Numbered from the stretch's first letter, positions 1 through 8,925 are shown. The stretch is DNA of 55,739 nt from Methylophilaceae bacterium (GCA_029244935.1 JAQWQF010000017.1:1-55739); one strand, 5' to 3'. Notes: a model not told the origin generated them from the sequence alone. A program made the numbers and translations.

Positions 1-101
1 ATATATTATTAAAAAAAAAATAATGAAAAATTTAGTATAACGATAAACTATTTTATTTAGTTAGCCCTTAAATGCCCTATTAAAAAACTACTACTCTTTT
101 A

Positions 102-671
102 ATGAAAAAAATAATTATAATTATAATGCTCATGACAAATCATATACATGCTGATTCAAAAAAAGAAGATTATTTGCAGACAGCTTATTTGGCTGGTGGT
201 TGTTATTGGGGACTTGAGGAACTAATAAGACAAATTCCTGGCGTTTTGTATACTAAGGTCGGTTTTTCTGGTGGCCATATAAAAAATGTATCTTATAAGG
301 AAGTGACTAAGGGAGATACTGGTCATGCAGAAAGCATAGAGGTTAAATTTGATAGTAGAGAGCTCCGGTATGAAGATCTGCTTTATAATTTTTTTAAAAT
401 GCATGATCCCACAACCGTTAATCAGCAGGGTAATGATAAAGGAACTCAATACAGATCCTCTATTTTCTATATAAATGAGCAACAAGAAGATATCGCATTA
501 AAAACGATTGATATTGTTAATAAATCAAACAAATGGGAGAATCTAGTTGTAACTGAGGTTATTGCTTTTACTAATTTTTTTCCTGCTGAAGAATCTCACC
601 AAAAATATATTCTAAAAAATCCAGATGGTTACAGTTGCCACTTTGTAAGAAAATTTGATTTTACAAAGTAG
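102..671 (+). CDS. msrA: Peptide methionine sulfoxide reductase MsrA, probably exported
   Basis: MsrA reduces the S-epimer of methionine sulfoxide in oxidised proteins. The family motif is present as GGCYWG, with the catalytic cysteine at about residue 34, followed by the conserved GFSGG and GHAE blocks. A late cysteine in GYSCHF could be the resolving cysteine. The first 17 residues (MKK, a run of isoleucines, then a polar HIHA end) look like a Sec signal peptide, so the enzyme may work in the periplasm. At 189 residues it has normal MsrA length plus that leader. It converges on kbl with only 5 bases between the stop codons. The family call is sure; the export call is inference from the N-terminus. 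Confidence 0.93.
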   Translation: MKKIIIIIMLMTNHIHADSKKEDYLQTAYLAGGCYWGLEELIRQIPGVLYTKVGFSGGHIKNVSYKEVTKGDTGHAESIEVKFDSRELRYEDLLYNFFKMHDPTTVNQQGNDKGTQYRSSIFYINEQQEDIALKTIDIVNKSNKWENLVVTEVIAFTNFFPAEESHQKYILKNPDGYSCHFVRKFDFTK

Positions 672-676
672 TTGTT

Positions 677-1870
677 TTATTTGCTAATTGAATCTCGTGT
701 CGAGGCAAATATCTTAATCGCTTTATCTAGATCTTCCTTGGTATGTGCTGCTGATATCTGTGTGCGAATCCTCGCTTTTCCCTTAGGGACAACTGGAAAA
801 AAGAAACCAACCGCATAAATTCCCTGTTCAAGTAATTTCTGGCTCATTTCTTGTGCAATATTTGCATCTCCTAACATTACAGGAACAATAGGGTGGTCAC
901 CTTCGTCTACTGCAAATCCAGCTTCTTTCATACCTTTGCGAAAGTAATGAGTGTTTTCTTCGAGTCGATCACGAAGATCGGTCGATTCTGTTAGCATATC
1001 AATAGCCTCAAGCGTTGCTGCACATATACTTGGGGCTAAAGTATTGGAAAAAAGATAAGGTCGTGACCGTTGTCTTAAAAGATCTATGATTTCCTTCCGG
1101 CCTGATGTAAAACCACCTGAAGCTCCACCTAGCGCCTTACCAAAAGTACTTGTAATAATGTCAACTCTATCTACAACATTACAATATTCATGAACACCTC
1201 TACCTGTTTTACCCATGAAACCTGTGGCATGACAGTCATCATGATGTACCATTGCATCATATTCATCTGCTAGGTCACAAATTTTATCAAGTTGGGCAAT
1301 ACTTCCGTCCATAGAAAAGACACCGTCTGTTGTAATTATAATTCTCCTAGCTCCATTTTCTTTTGCTTCGATTAACTTAAGTTTCAAGTCATTCATGTCA
1401 TTGTTCTTATATCGGTAGCGTTGTGCTTTTGATAATCTTATTCCATCAATAATAGATGCATGATTAAGTTCGTCGGAAATTACTGCATCCTCTTTATTGA
1501 GGAGAGTTTCAAAAAGCCCTCCATTTGCATCAAAGCAAGCCGCATAGAGAATCGTATCCTCCATCCCAAGAAATTCACTAACTTTTTTTTCAAGTGTCTT
1601 ATGTATGGTTTGAGTTCCGCAAATGAATCGTACTGAAGCTAGACCAAAGCCCCATTGATCTAAACCTTTTTTAGCGGCATCAATAATACGAGTATTATTT
1701 GCTAATCCAAGATAGTTATTGGCACACATATTAAGTACTTTACGACCATCATTTAGCGTAATTATATTATTTTGGTCTGAATTAATATATCGTTCAGTCT
1801 TCCATAAACCAGACGATTTAATTTCTTCAAGGTCCTCAGTTAAACCTTGTCTTGTTTTCTTTATGCTCAT
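677..1870 (-). CDS. kbl: 2-amino-3-ketobutyrate CoA ligase (glycine C-acetyltransferase)
   Basis: This PLP enzyme cleaves 2-amino-3-ketobutyrate with CoA to glycine and acetyl-CoA, the second step of threonine breakdown. The 397-residue protein shows the alpha-oxoamine synthase pattern: the NNYLGLANN block near the N-terminus, [12 protein letters not shown], and the PLP-lysine region [15 protein letters not shown]. Its length equals that of the E. coli enzyme. It lies 15 bases downstream of tdh on the minus strand, so the two form an operon for the consecutive steps threonine to aminoketobutyrate to glycine. Nothing is odd about it. Confidence 0.96.
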   Translation of the reverse strand: MSIKKTRQGLTEDLEEIKSSGLWKTERYINSDQNNIITLNDGRKVLNMCANNYLGLANNTRIIDAAKKGLDQWGFGLASVRFICGTQTIHKTLEKKVSEFLGMEDTILYAACFDANGGLFETLLNKEDAVISDELNHASIIDGIRLSKAQRYRYKNNDMNDLKLKLIEAKENGARRIIITTDGVFSMDGSIAQLDKICDLADEYDAMVHHDDCHATGFMGKTGRGVHEYCNVVDRVDIITSTFGKALGGASGGFTSGRKEIIDLLRQRSRPYLFSNTLAPSICAATLEAIDMLTESTDLRDRLEENTHYFRKGMKEAGFAVDEGDHPIVPVMLGDANIAQEMSQKLLEQGIYAVGFFFPVVPKGKARIRTQISAAHTKEDLDKAIKIFASTRDSISK

Positions 1871-1885
1871 TTAATATCCTTAAAT

Positions 1886-2917
1886 TTATATCCAGTTTAG
1901 GATGACTTTGCCTGATTTACCAGATCGCATGATATCAAATCCTTCTTGGAAATCTTGATAGCTGAATCGATGAGTAATCATTTTTTCAAGCGGAAGTCCA
2001 CTTTGTACCATCATAGAACCTTTGTACCAAGTCTCGAAGATTTCACGTCCGTAAATACCTTTTATTGTTAGCCCCTTGAATACAACCATATCCCAGTCAA
2101 TACCTGAGCCTGATGGCATAATTGCTAACATTGCAATTTGTCCACCATTGATCATGTTGTCTAGCATGTCGCTAAATGCTTTGGGAGAACCTGACATCTC
2201 CATGCCAACATCAAATCCCTCATAAATACCTAGTGAATTCATTAGGTCTTTACTTATTGTTTCTTTTGACACATTAATAGTTATAATATTAGGCAGTATT
2301 TTCTTTATCAGATTAAGTCTGTATTCATTAATATCTGTAATTACAATATTTCTAGCCCCGGCATGGTGGGCTACCAAAGCAGCCATCATACCAATAGGGC
2401 CGGCACCTGTAATAAGAACATCCTCTCCGACCATTCTGAATGATAGGGCGGTATGAACAGCATTTCCATAAGGATCAAATATTGAAAGTAGATCAGTTGA
2501 AATAGGCCGACTTGGTTTAAAAATATTTTTAGCTGGGACTGAAAGATATTCTGCAAAAGCTCCAGTACGGTTGACTCCAACACCTATAGTATTTGGACAT
2601 AGATGAATTTTTCCACCTAAGCAATTTCTACATCGACCACATGTTATATGACCTTCACCAGAAACAATATCACCCACCTCAAGATCAGTGACATTAGACC
2701 CTAATTCAATAATTTCTCCTGCATATTCATGACCAGTAATCATTGGTACTGGGATTGTTTTTTGAGCCCATTCGTCCCAGTTATAGATATGAATATCAGT
2801 TCCACATATTGCCGTCTTGTGAATCTTAACCAATACGTCATTATTGCCAACTTCAGGTTCTGGCATATCCTCTAACCATAAACCTTCTTTTGCATGTCTT
2901 TTTACTAATGACTTCAT
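1886..2917 (-). CDS. tdh: L-threonine 3-dehydrogenase
   Basis: A zinc-dependent medium-chain dehydrogenase that oxidises L-threonine to 2-amino-3-ketobutyrate with NAD+. Visible features are the catalytic zinc region (CGTDIHIY, then GHEYAGE), the structural zinc cluster [15 protein letters not shown], and the nucleotide-binding glycines in [12 protein letters not shown]. At 343 residues it has the standard Tdh length. It is the first gene of the tdh-kbl operon and is divergent from a small membrane-protein gene 36 bases away, so the two must share an AT-rich promoter region. Confidence 0.96.
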   Translation of the reverse strand: MKSLVKRHAKEGLWLEDMPEPEVGNNDVLVKIHKTAICGTDIHIYNWDEWAQKTIPVPMITGHEYAGEIIELGSNVTDLEVGDIVSGEGHITCGRCRNCLGGKIHLCPNTIGVGVNRTGAFAEYLSVPAKNIFKPSRPISTDLLSIFDPYGNAVHTALSFRMVGEDVLITGAGPIGMMAALVAHHAGARNIVITDINEYRLNLIKKILPNIITINVSKETISKDLMNSLGIYEGFDVGMEMSGSPKAFSDMLDNMINGGQIAMLAIMPSGSGIDWDMVVFKGLTIKGIYGREIFETWYKGSMMVQSGLPLEKMITHRFSYQDFQEGFDIMRSGKSGKVILNWI

Positions 2918-2953
2918 AAATGCCTTTTAAAATATAATTTAATCTATAATTAT
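2918..2953. promoter_or_regulatory. Short divergent promoter region between tdh and a small membrane gene
   Basis: These 36 bases separate two divergent starts. They contain TATAAT at 2934-2939 and at 2945-2950 on the plus strand. TATAAT is also read on the minus strand at 2949-2954. No convincing -35 was found on either strand, so the exact promoters remain unassigned. Confidence 0.4.
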
Positions 2954-3133
2954 ATGATGAATTCCTTATTTAGTATCGTTGGATTGCTAATAGCAGCCAT
3001 TTTTCTTCTTTATTACTATCGTTCGGTGTTTAAAACCGTTAAAAAAGACCCTAAAGGGTCAACAATGATGGCAATTAGTATAATTTTTATGATGATTCTT
3101 TTCTATTATTTTTTTAAAAGCAGAGGTTTTTAA
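2954..3133 (+). CDS. Small two-helix membrane protein, unknown function
   Basis: A 59-residue ORF starting with tandem ATG codons. Residues about 4-22 (NSLFSIVGLLIAAIFLLYYY) form one hydrophobic helix. Residues about 40-55 (MAISIIFMMILFYYFF) form a second. Between them is a basic loop with KTVKKDPKG. That layout is typical of a small inner-membrane protein with two membrane segments. The gene stands alone between tdh (divergent) and the ydcH-like gene. I do not recognise the family. The case for a real gene is the membrane-protein pattern, the clean start/stop and its filling of otherwise empty sequence in a compact genome. A chance ORF in AT-rich DNA is the alternative. Confidence 0.6.
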   Translation: MMNSLFSIVGLLIAAIFLLYYYRSVFKTVKKDPKGSTMMAISIIFMMILFYYFFKSRGF

Positions 3134-3187
3134 ATGGGGCTAGTAATTTTATTTTAAGAGGTATAAAGTGAAATTGTAAACATTAAA

Positions 3188-3240
3188 AAGGAGGTCACCC
3201 GATACAGTTCATTCAATTTAAGACTACAACCATTTATTAA
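3188..3240 (+). other. Perfect Shine-Dalgarno followed by a possible 12-codon AUA-start leader
   Basis: AAGGAGGT at 3188-3195 is a full-length match to the anti-Shine-Dalgarno of 16S rRNA, yet no ATG, GTG or TTG follows at a usable distance. Seven bases after GGAGG is an AUA codon (3202) opening a 12-codon frame that ends with TAA at 3238-3240, just upstream of the ydcH-like gene. AUA initiation is rare, so a leader peptide is only a suggestion. The site might instead be a ribosome standby site or a gene remnant. Confidence 0.25.
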
Positions 3241-3266
3241 CATTAATTATTTTAATAGGGAGCCGT

Positions 3267-3425
3267 ATGGACTTAAAGCAGCTGATCACAAGACACCAAG
3301 AACTTGAAAAAATTATTGATTCTGGTTACAAAAACTATATACCAGATGAGCGCCTTAGGCGATTTAAAAAGGAAAAATTAAGGATAAAACAGATCCTGGA
3401 TAAAGAAGGTGAAACCCACCACTGA
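3267..3425 (+). CDS. YdcH/DUF465 family small protein
   Basis: A 52-residue protein beginning MDLKQLITRHQELEKIID and continuing through RLRRFKKEKLRIKQIL. This is the DUF465/YdcH pattern: an N-terminal helix with a conserved histidine and a second helix rich in K-K-x-K-L-x-x-K. Members are small helical-hairpin proteins of unknown function. It is slightly shorter than the usual 55-75 residues. It is followed 2 bases later by a strong intrinsic terminator, so it ends its transcription unit. The start is preceded by GGGAG at 3258-3262. Confidence 0.8.
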   Translation: MDLKQLITRHQELEKIIDSGYKNYIPDERLRRFKKEKLRIKQILDKEGETHH

Positions 3426-3426
3426 A

Positions 3427-3456
3427 TAAAAAAACCGGCTTAGGCCGGTTTTTTTA
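3427..3456 (+). terminator. Intrinsic terminator after the ydcH-like gene
   Basis: The hairpin is CCGGC (3435-3439), loop TTAG, GCCGG (3444-3448), extended by flanking A and T runs and ending in seven T residues. It directly follows the TGA of the small gene and separates it from the polysaccharide operon. Confidence 0.93.
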
Positions 3457-3460
3457 TTGG

Positions 3461-3482
3461 TTTTAACTGTTATCAGTTAAAA
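3461..3482. repeat. Perfect 9-bp inverted repeat overlapping the island promoter
   Basis: TTTTAACTG (3461-3469) and CAGTTAAAA (3474-3482) are exact reverse complements separated by TTAT. There is no T run, so this is not a terminator. It covers the -35 hexamer of the promoter that reads into the polysaccharide operon, which makes an operator the most natural reading. Confidence 0.65.
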
Positions 3483-3498
3483 TATGTTTTCTTATAAT
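3470..3498 (+). promoter_or_regulatory. Sigma70-type promoter of the polysaccharide operon
   Basis: A perfect -10 TATAAT lies at 3493-3498, and a -35-like TTATCA (4 of 6) at 3470-3475 with a 17-base spacer. Transcription would start near 3505, leaving a leader of only about 13 bases before the ATG at 3518. The -35 lies inside the inverted repeat at 3461-3482. Confidence 0.6.
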
Positions 3499-3517
3499 TA
3501 TCTTCATTAATACTTTT

Positions 3518-3733
3518 ATGATTCGTTTTTTATTAGGTGTACTTCTAGGTGTAATAATTGGAGCTTCAATTGCTGCAAAGCTTCCTAATATTGAATTTGA
3601 CTATTTTGAGCAAAAGGCAGACCAAATAATTGAGGAAAAAATCCAGCAGCAAACTGAAGATATAAAAGATCAGATAAAAAATGAAACAGAAGAATCAAAA
3701 AATACACTCAAAGAATTTTTGGAAAATATTTAA
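3518..3733 (+). CDS. Small membrane-anchored coiled-coil protein, first gene of the polysaccharide operon
   Basis: A 71-residue protein. Residues about 3-20 (RFLLGVLLGVIIGASIAA) are a single glycine-rich hydrophobic segment. The rest is a highly charged helix rich in E, K and Q (from about KADQIIEEKIQQQ), likely a coiled coil. It would be anchored in the inner membrane with a helical tail. I do not recognise a named family. Its stop overlaps the next ATG by one base (TAATG), so it is translationally coupled to the UDP-sugar dehydrogenase gene. That suggests a role tied to the island, perhaps scaffolding or regulation, but no function can be read from sequence. Confidence 0.72.
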   Translation: MIRFLLGVLLGVIIGASIAAKLPNIEFDYFEQKADQIIEEKIQQQTEDIKDQIKNETEESKNTLKEFLENI

Positions 3734-5013
3734 TGAAAAGATCTAAGCTAGATAAGAAAATAGCGATTATTGGCTTAGGTTATGTTGGTCTTCCCTTGGC
3801 TGTTGAGTTTAGTAGGCAAAGAAAGGTTGTTGGTTTTGATATCGACTATAAAAGGATACAAGAGTTACAAAATGCTATTGATAACAGTAAAGAAGTTTCT
3901 ACTCACGAATTAAAAAACTCAAAGAATATCTTATTTTCAAATAATTTAATTGATATTAAGGACTGCACTATTTTTATTGTTACTGTGCAAACTCCAGTCC
4001 ATATTGATAAAGGCCCAAATTTAACCCCATTAATCAATGCAAGTGAGATGTTGGGAGAAATTTTAAAGCCTGGTGATTTAGTGATATATGAATCTACGGT
4101 TTATCCTGGAGCTACTGAGGAGATATGTGTCCCTACCCTAGAAAAATCATCGGGTCTAATTTTTAATAAGGATTTTTACTGCGGATATTCACCGGAGCGA
4201 ATTAATCCTGGTGATAAGGAAAGACATGTTTCAACCATTAAGAAAGTCACTTCAGGGTCTACAGATTATATTGCTAAAGAGGTAGATAATTTATACAAAG
4301 AAATCATTACCGCTGGAACACACTTAGCAGAATCTATTAAGGTAGCTGAAGCATCAAAAGTTATTGAGAATACCCAAAGAGATTTAAATATAGCGCTCAT
4401 TAATGAGCTCTCAATAATCTTTAATAAACTTGATATTGATACACAGTCTGTCTTAAATGCAGCTGAATCTAAATGGAATTTTCTTCCATTTAGACCAGGT
4501 TTAGTCGGCGGACATTGTATTGGTGTCGACCCGTATTATTTGATACATAAATCTAAGGAAGTAGGCTATACCCCAGAGTTAATACTTTCTGGTCGAAAGA
4601 TTAATGAGTATATGGGTCAACACATAACTAACCGGGTTGTTGATTTAATGAATAATAAAGGTATTGCTTTGGTAGGTGCAAATATTTTAATTATGGGGTT
4701 CACCTTTAAAGAAAATTGTCCAGATATAAGAAATACGCGGGTAATAGATGTCTATAAAAATTTTAAGGATTTAGGTTGCGAAGTTGATATATATGACCCT
4801 TGGGTGGATTCTTTAGATGTTAAAAAAGATTACAATATTGATGTATTAAATGATCTAGAAAAAAGTAAATATGATGTCATCATAATGGCTGTTGCCCATG
4901 AAAAATTTAAACAATATTCACTTATAAAACTCAAGGAATTTGCTAAAAAATCTTATATATTATTTGATGTTAAATATTTGTTAGACAAGGATCAAGTTGA
5001 TGGTAGATTATAA
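3733..5013 (+). CDS. tviB: UDP-N-acetylhexosamine 6-dehydrogenase (TviB/WbpO/VipA type)
   Basis: Oxidises C6 of UDP-GlcNAc or UDP-GalNAc to the uronic acid with two NAD+. The 426-residue protein has the Rossmann motif GLGYVGL (residues 14-20) and the strongly conserved YESTVYPG, GYSPERINPGDKE and TAGTH blocks. The catalytic cysteine is C262 in GGHCIGVDPYY. The NPGDKE and KWNFLPFRPGLVGGHC stretches match the Vi-antigen TviB group rather than plain UDP-glucose dehydrogenases. A separate Ugd lies 4 kb downstream. Whether the substrate is the gluco or galacto epimer cannot be decided here. Confidence 0.9.
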   Translation: MKRSKLDKKIAIIGLGYVGLPLAVEFSRQRKVVGFDIDYKRIQELQNAIDNSKEVSTHELKNSKNILFSNNLIDIKDCTIFIVTVQTPVHIDKGPNLTPLINASEMLGEILKPGDLVIYESTVYPGATEEICVPTLEKSSGLIFNKDFYCGYSPERINPGDKERHVSTIKKVTSGSTDYIAKEVDNLYKEIITAGTHLAESIKVAEASKVIENTQRDLNIALINELSIIFNKLDIDTQSVLNAAESKWNFLPFRPGLVGGHCIGVDPYYLIHKSKEVGYTPELILSGRKINEYMGQHITNRVVDLMNNKGIALVGANILIMGFTFKENCPDIRNTRVIDVYKNFKDLGCEVDIYDPWVDSLDVKKDYNIDVLNDLEKSKYDVIIMAVAHEKFKQYSLIKLKEFAKKSYILFDVKYLLDKDQVDGRL

Positions 5014-5593
5014 TAATAATATGAAAGATACTATTAAAAGAAATCTTAATGAACACAAAGAAGTTTTTGATCAATTAGATAGCTTGGAGTCTCAGATCAC
5101 TAATGTAGCCAGTCTATTGATTGAAGCCTTAGATAATGGCAAAACTATTTTTTGGTGCGGTAATGGAGGAAGCGCATCTGACTCTCAGCATCTTGCAGGT
5201 GAGCTCATAGGGCGTTTTAAGGGAAATAGAAAGCCTTTAAAATCTATTGCACTTAATTCTGATTCTGCTGTGATGACTTGTATTGTCAATGATTATGGTT
5301 ATGAAAGCATTTTTTCACGACAGATTGAAGCTCTTGGAGTTGAAGGAGATATTCTTATAGGGATATCAACATCGGGACAAAGTGAGAATGTAAATAATGC
5401 GCTTAGAATTGCTAATAAAAAAAAATTACATACCATAGGTTTTCTTGGTAAAGAAGGGGGCACTGCAATGAAGATAGCAGCGCACACGATACTTGTCCCC
5501 TCAAAATCGACCGCTCGAATTCAAGAAATGCATATCACCATAGGTCATATTCTTTGTGAGTTGATCGAGGAAGGTTTAGGAATTAATTCATGA
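5000..5593 (+). CDS. gmhA: Phosphoheptose isomerase GmhA (SIS domain)
   Basis: Converts sedoheptulose 7-phosphate to D-glycero-D-manno-heptose 7-phosphate. The SIS domain is evident in FWCGNGGSASDSQHLAGELIGRF, in SAVMTCIVNDYG and in GISTSGQSENV, and the C-terminal QEMHITIGHILCELIE helix is typical. Start choice: the ATG at 5000 has AAGGA about eight bases upstream. A later ATG at 5021 and a TTG at 4997 are alternatives. It overlaps the tviB 3' end by 14 bases, and its stop overlaps rfbB by 4. No other heptose gene (gmhB, hldE, hldD) is nearby, so it may supply a heptose unit with partners elsewhere. Confidence 0.9.
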   Translation: MVDYNNNMKDTIKRNLNEHKEVFDQLDSLESQITNVASLLIEALDNGKTIFWCGNGGSASDSQHLAGELIGRFKGNRKPLKSIALNSDSAVMTCIVNDYGYESIFSRQIEALGVEGDILIGISTSGQSENVNNALRIANKKKLHTIGFLGKEGGTAMKIAAHTILVPSKSTARIQEMHITIGHILCELIEEGLGINS

Positions 5594-6648
5594 CAATTTT
5601 AGTTACTGGAGCTGCTGGTTTTATTGGTTCTAATTTTGTACTAGATTGGTTTGAGCAAAATGATGAACATATAGTTTCATTAGATAAATTGACCTATGCT
5701 GGTAACCTTGAAAATTTGCAACCATTGGAAAACAATGAAAACCATATTTTTGTAAGAGGAGATATAGCCGACGAAAAACTAATAACCTCTATTTTAAATG
5801 AATATCAGCCTAGAGCGATAATAAATTTTGCAGCTGAAAGTCACGTAGATAGATCAATTCATGGGCCGAAAGATTTTATTACTACCAATATTGTTGGAAC
5901 CTATACTCTGCTAGAGATGGTCCGAAACTATTGGTATAATTTAGACGGGCAACCCAAAAAAAAATTCAAATTTCTGCATGTGTCAACAGATGAAGTCTAT
6001 GGTTCACTAGATAGTAATGACCCACCATTTTCTGAGACGAACGCATATGCTCCCAGTAGTCCTTATAGTGCATCTAAGGCAGCGAGCGATCATTTAATTA
6101 GAGCTTGGCATGAGACTTACGGGTTACCCGTTATTACTACAAATTGCTCTAATAATTATGGTCCATATCACTTTCCTGAAAAACTAATACCTCTATGTAT
6201 CCTAAATGCCTTAAATGGAGAATTGCTTCCTATTTATGGTGATGGCTTACAGGTGCGCGATTGGTTATATGTTAAGGATCATTGCACTGCGATTCGGCTA
6301 GTATTGGAAGAAGCTCGCATCGGCGAAACTTATAATATTGGAGGCAGGAATGAGAAGGCTAATATCGATGTGGTACGAGCTTTATGCAGTATTTTAGATG
6401 AACTTCAGCCTAAAAAAGATGGATCAAAATACGCCACTCAAATTACATATGTTAAGGATCGCCCTGGCCATGATAAGCGTTATGCAATTGATGCAACTAA
6501 GCTAGAATCAGAACTCGGTTGGATGCCACAAGAGACCTTTGAGTCTGGTATTCGCAAGACGGTAGAGTGGTATCTTAGTCACCAAGACTGGGTAAGTCGT
6601 GTCCAGTCAGGTGAATATCAGCGCTGGATTGATAAGCAGTACCAATGA
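5590..6648 (+). CDS. rfbB: dTDP-glucose 4,6-dehydratase
   Basis: Second step of dTDP-L-rhamnose synthesis: dTDP-glucose to dTDP-4-keto-6-deoxyglucose. An extended short-chain dehydrogenase of 352 residues with the NAD motif GAAGFIGS (residues 7-14), the catalytic TDEVYG, the YSASKAASDH (YxxxK) motif and the nucleotide-binding NNYGPYHFPEKLIP block. It is the first of four overlapping genes rfbB-D-A-C, each junction being a 4-base ATGA-type overlap, so the products are probably made in balanced amounts. Confidence 0.97.
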   Translation: MTILVTGAAGFIGSNFVLDWFEQNDEHIVSLDKLTYAGNLENLQPLENNENHIFVRGDIADEKLITSILNEYQPRAIINFAAESHVDRSIHGPKDFITTNIVGTYTLLEMVRNYWYNLDGQPKKKFKFLHVSTDEVYGSLDSNDPPFSETNAYAPSSPYSASKAASDHLIRAWHETYGLPVITTNCSNNYGPYHFPEKLIPLCILNALNGELLPIYGDGLQVRDWLYVKDHCTAIRLVLEEARIGETYNIGGRNEKANIDVVRALCSILDELQPKKDGSKYATQITYVKDRPGHDKRYAIDATKLESELGWMPQETFESGIRKTVEWYLSHQDWVSRVQSGEYQRWIDKQYQ

Positions 6649-7484
6649 AAATTCTTATTACAGGAACTAATGGTCAGGTTGGACATGCATTGGTTGGTGT
6701 ATTAGGTAAGTACGAAGTAATTTCAGTTAATCGTCAGCAATGCGACCTTATAAATCTTGATCAAATCGAGTACATGATTGACTCTTACCAACCAGATTTA
6801 ATTATTAACCCTGCAGCATATACTAACGTTGACTCTGCTGAAGATGAGGCTGAATTAGCTTTTAGAATTAACGCAGATGCACCAAAACTAATGGCAAAGA
6901 AAGCACGTGAATATAATATTCCATTTATTCATTTTTCCACTGACTTCGTCTTTGATGGTAAAAAAAAAGGTTCTTATAGCGAAGGAGATTTTACTAACCC
7001 ATTAGGAGTTTATGGTGCATCAAAGCTGGCAGGTGAAGAGTTTATTCAGGAAGTAGGAGGGCAAGCTTACATTTTTAGAACGAGCTGGGTATATTCTAAG
7101 ATTGGAAGTAACTTTTACTCAACTATGATGCGTTTGAGTCAGGAAAAAAATGAAATAAAGGTAGTCTCAGATCAAATTGGAGTACCTACATCGTCAGTTT
7201 TTATTGCAGCACAAATACAGAAAATTATCCCTAAATTAAATCAAGCTCAACCAGGTATTTTTCATCTCGTACCAAATGGTAATTGTTCCTGGTATGAGTT
7301 TGCTAAAGAGATTATTGTTAAAACTAATCCAGTGTTCGATATAAATAAAATCTATCCAATTAAAGCAGAACAATATCCTAGTAAAGCCAAGCGACCGCTC
7401 AATAGCATCTTAGAGAACATCCGTATCAAGAAGGCATTCATGCTAGAATTTGAAGATTGGCAATCAGAATTAAAAAAAATATGA
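6645..7484 (+). CDS. rfbD: dTDP-4-dehydrorhamnose reductase
   Basis: Last step of dTDP-L-rhamnose synthesis, reducing dTDP-4-keto-L-rhamnose with NADPH. The 279-residue protein shows [10 protein letters not shown] at the N-terminus, [23 protein letters not shown]-like catalytic strands (here [14 protein letters not shown]), YGASKLAGE as the YxxxK motif, and FRTSWVYS. The C-terminal [10 protein letters not shown] block is the classical RmlD signature. The protein is slightly shorter than the typical 290-300 residues. Confidence 0.95.
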   Translation: MKILITGTNGQVGHALVGVLGKYEVISVNRQQCDLINLDQIEYMIDSYQPDLIINPAAYTNVDSAEDEAELAFRINADAPKLMAKKAREYNIPFIHFSTDFVFDGKKKGSYSEGDFTNPLGVYGASKLAGEEFIQEVGGQAYIFRTSWVYSKIGSNFYSTMMRLSQEKNEIKVVSDQIGVPTSSVFIAAQIQKIIPKLNQAQPGIFHLVPNGNCSWYEFAKEIIVKTNPVFDINKIYPIKAEQYPSKAKRPLNSILENIRIKKAFMLEFEDWQSELKKI

Positions 7485-8356
7485 AACGCAAAGGCATTAT
7501 TATGGCAGGCGGTTCAGGGACCAGGCTTTACCCTGTAACTAATGTTATTTCTAAACAGTTGCTTCCGGTTTACGATAAACCGATGATTTATTATCCTCTT
7601 ACGACTCTCATGTTAGCGGGTATCCGTGAAATTCTAATTATTTCAACTCCGCAGGATTTGCCTTTATATAAATCTTTACTTGGAGATGGTAATAAGTGGG
7701 GAATAAAACTAAGCTATCAAGAGCAACTGAAGCCTGATGGTTTAGCACAAGCTCTTGTCCTAGGAGAAAAATTCATTGGAGAAGATTTACCTACTTTAAT
7801 TTTAGGCGATAATATTTTTTATGGTCATGATATGGACACACTTCTAAAATCAGCCTCACAAAGAAAGCAAGGTGCGACTATATTTACATATCACGTAAGC
7901 GATCCCGAGCGTTATGGGGTTGCAGAATTTGATGGCAATAATCATGTTAAGTCTTTAGAAGAGAAGCCACATAATCCAAAATCTAACTTTGCCGTCACTG
8001 GACTATACTTTTACGATAATCAAGCGGTAGAATTTGCAAGAAGTTTAAAGCCATCAGAACGTGGTGAATTAGAAATTACTGACCTGAATAAAAAATATTT
8101 AGAACAAGGCAATTTGTATACAGAGCGAATGGATCGTGGTTATGCTTGGCTTGATACAGGTACCCATGAATCCTTACTTGAGGCGGGTCAATTCATTGCT
8201 ACTATTGAAAATCGACAAGGACTTAAAGTAGCATGTCCTGAAGAGATTTCCTTTAGAAAAAAATGGATTACTAGGTCTGATCTTGAAGAATTAGCGAAGC
8301 CATTAATAAAAAACCAGTATGGTAAGTATTTATTAAAACTATTAGAGCAGTTATGA
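7481..8356 (+). CDS. rfbA: Glucose-1-phosphate thymidylyltransferase
   Basis: First step of the dTDP-rhamnose pathway: glucose 1-phosphate plus dTTP to dTDP-glucose. The nucleotidyltransferase signature [16 protein letters not shown] is at the start. It is followed by [27 protein letters not shown] and the conserved [19 protein letters not shown]. The ATG at 7481 (MKRKGII) overlaps the rfbD stop by 4 bases and gives 291 residues, the usual RmlA length; an upstream in-frame start would add an implausible basic extension. Confidence 0.96.
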   Translation: MKRKGIIMAGGSGTRLYPVTNVISKQLLPVYDKPMIYYPLTTLMLAGIREILIISTPQDLPLYKSLLGDGNKWGIKLSYQEQLKPDGLAQALVLGEKFIGEDLPTLILGDNIFYGHDMDTLLKSASQRKQGATIFTYHVSDPERYGVAEFDGNNHVKSLEEKPHNPKSNFAVTGLYFYDNQAVEFARSLKPSERGELEITDLNKKYLEQGNLYTERMDRGYAWLDTGTHESLLEAGQFIATIENRQGLKVACPEEISFRKKWITRSDLEELAKPLIKNQYGKYLLKLLEQL

Positions 8357-8898
8357 AAGTCACCCCATTAAAAATTCCAGACGTTAAGCTCATAGAGCCG
8401 AACTTATTTGAAGACCAGAGGGGTTCATTTTTTGAATCTTTTAATCAAAAAAAATTTAATGAGTTTGTGGAGGCTGATATTAGTTTTGTGCAAGATAACC
8501 AATCTAAATCTACAGAGGGAGTATTGCGCGGTCTTCATTGTCAGAGGCGCCCATATGCGCAGGGTAAGCTCGTTAGAGTATTGATTGGAGAAATATTCGA
8601 TGTTGCAGTTGACCTTAGAAATCAATCTAAAACCTTTGGTCAATGGTTAGGTTTGGCTCTTAGCGAACAAAATAATAAGCAGTTATGGATTCCTGAAGGA
8701 TTTGCTCATGGATTTATCGTTACTAGCAAGGAAGCTGTCGTATCTTATAAGGTTACCGAATATTACAACAAGGATCACGAAATTGTAATAAATTATAATG
8801 ATAAGGAGTTAGGTATTGATTGGCCGCATACGAAAAAAAAAGAACTTTCTCAAAAAGATAGTGCAGGTCTGTCACTAAATGATTTTAGGAAGTTGTAG
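8353..8898 (+). CDS. rfbC: dTDP-4-dehydrorhamnose 3,5-epimerase
   Basis: Converts dTDP-4-keto-6-deoxyglucose to dTDP-4-keto-L-rhamnose. This 181-residue cupin shows the RmlC landmarks: [21 protein letters not shown], the catalytic histidine in [16 protein letters not shown], and [10 protein letters not shown]. It completes the rhamnose set, so dTDP-L-rhamnose can be made from glucose 1-phosphate by the products of this operon alone. Confidence 0.96.
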   Translation: MKVTPLKIPDVKLIEPNLFEDQRGSFFESFNQKKFNEFVEADISFVQDNQSKSTEGVLRGLHCQRRPYAQGKLVRVLIGEIFDVAVDLRNQSKTFGQWLGLALSEQNNKQLWIPEGFAHGFIVTSKEAVVSYKVTEYYNKDHEIVINYNDKELGIDWPHTKKKELSQKDSAGLSLNDFRKL

Positions 8899-8925
8899 TT
8901 TTATTATGAAAAGATTAATTAGGAA

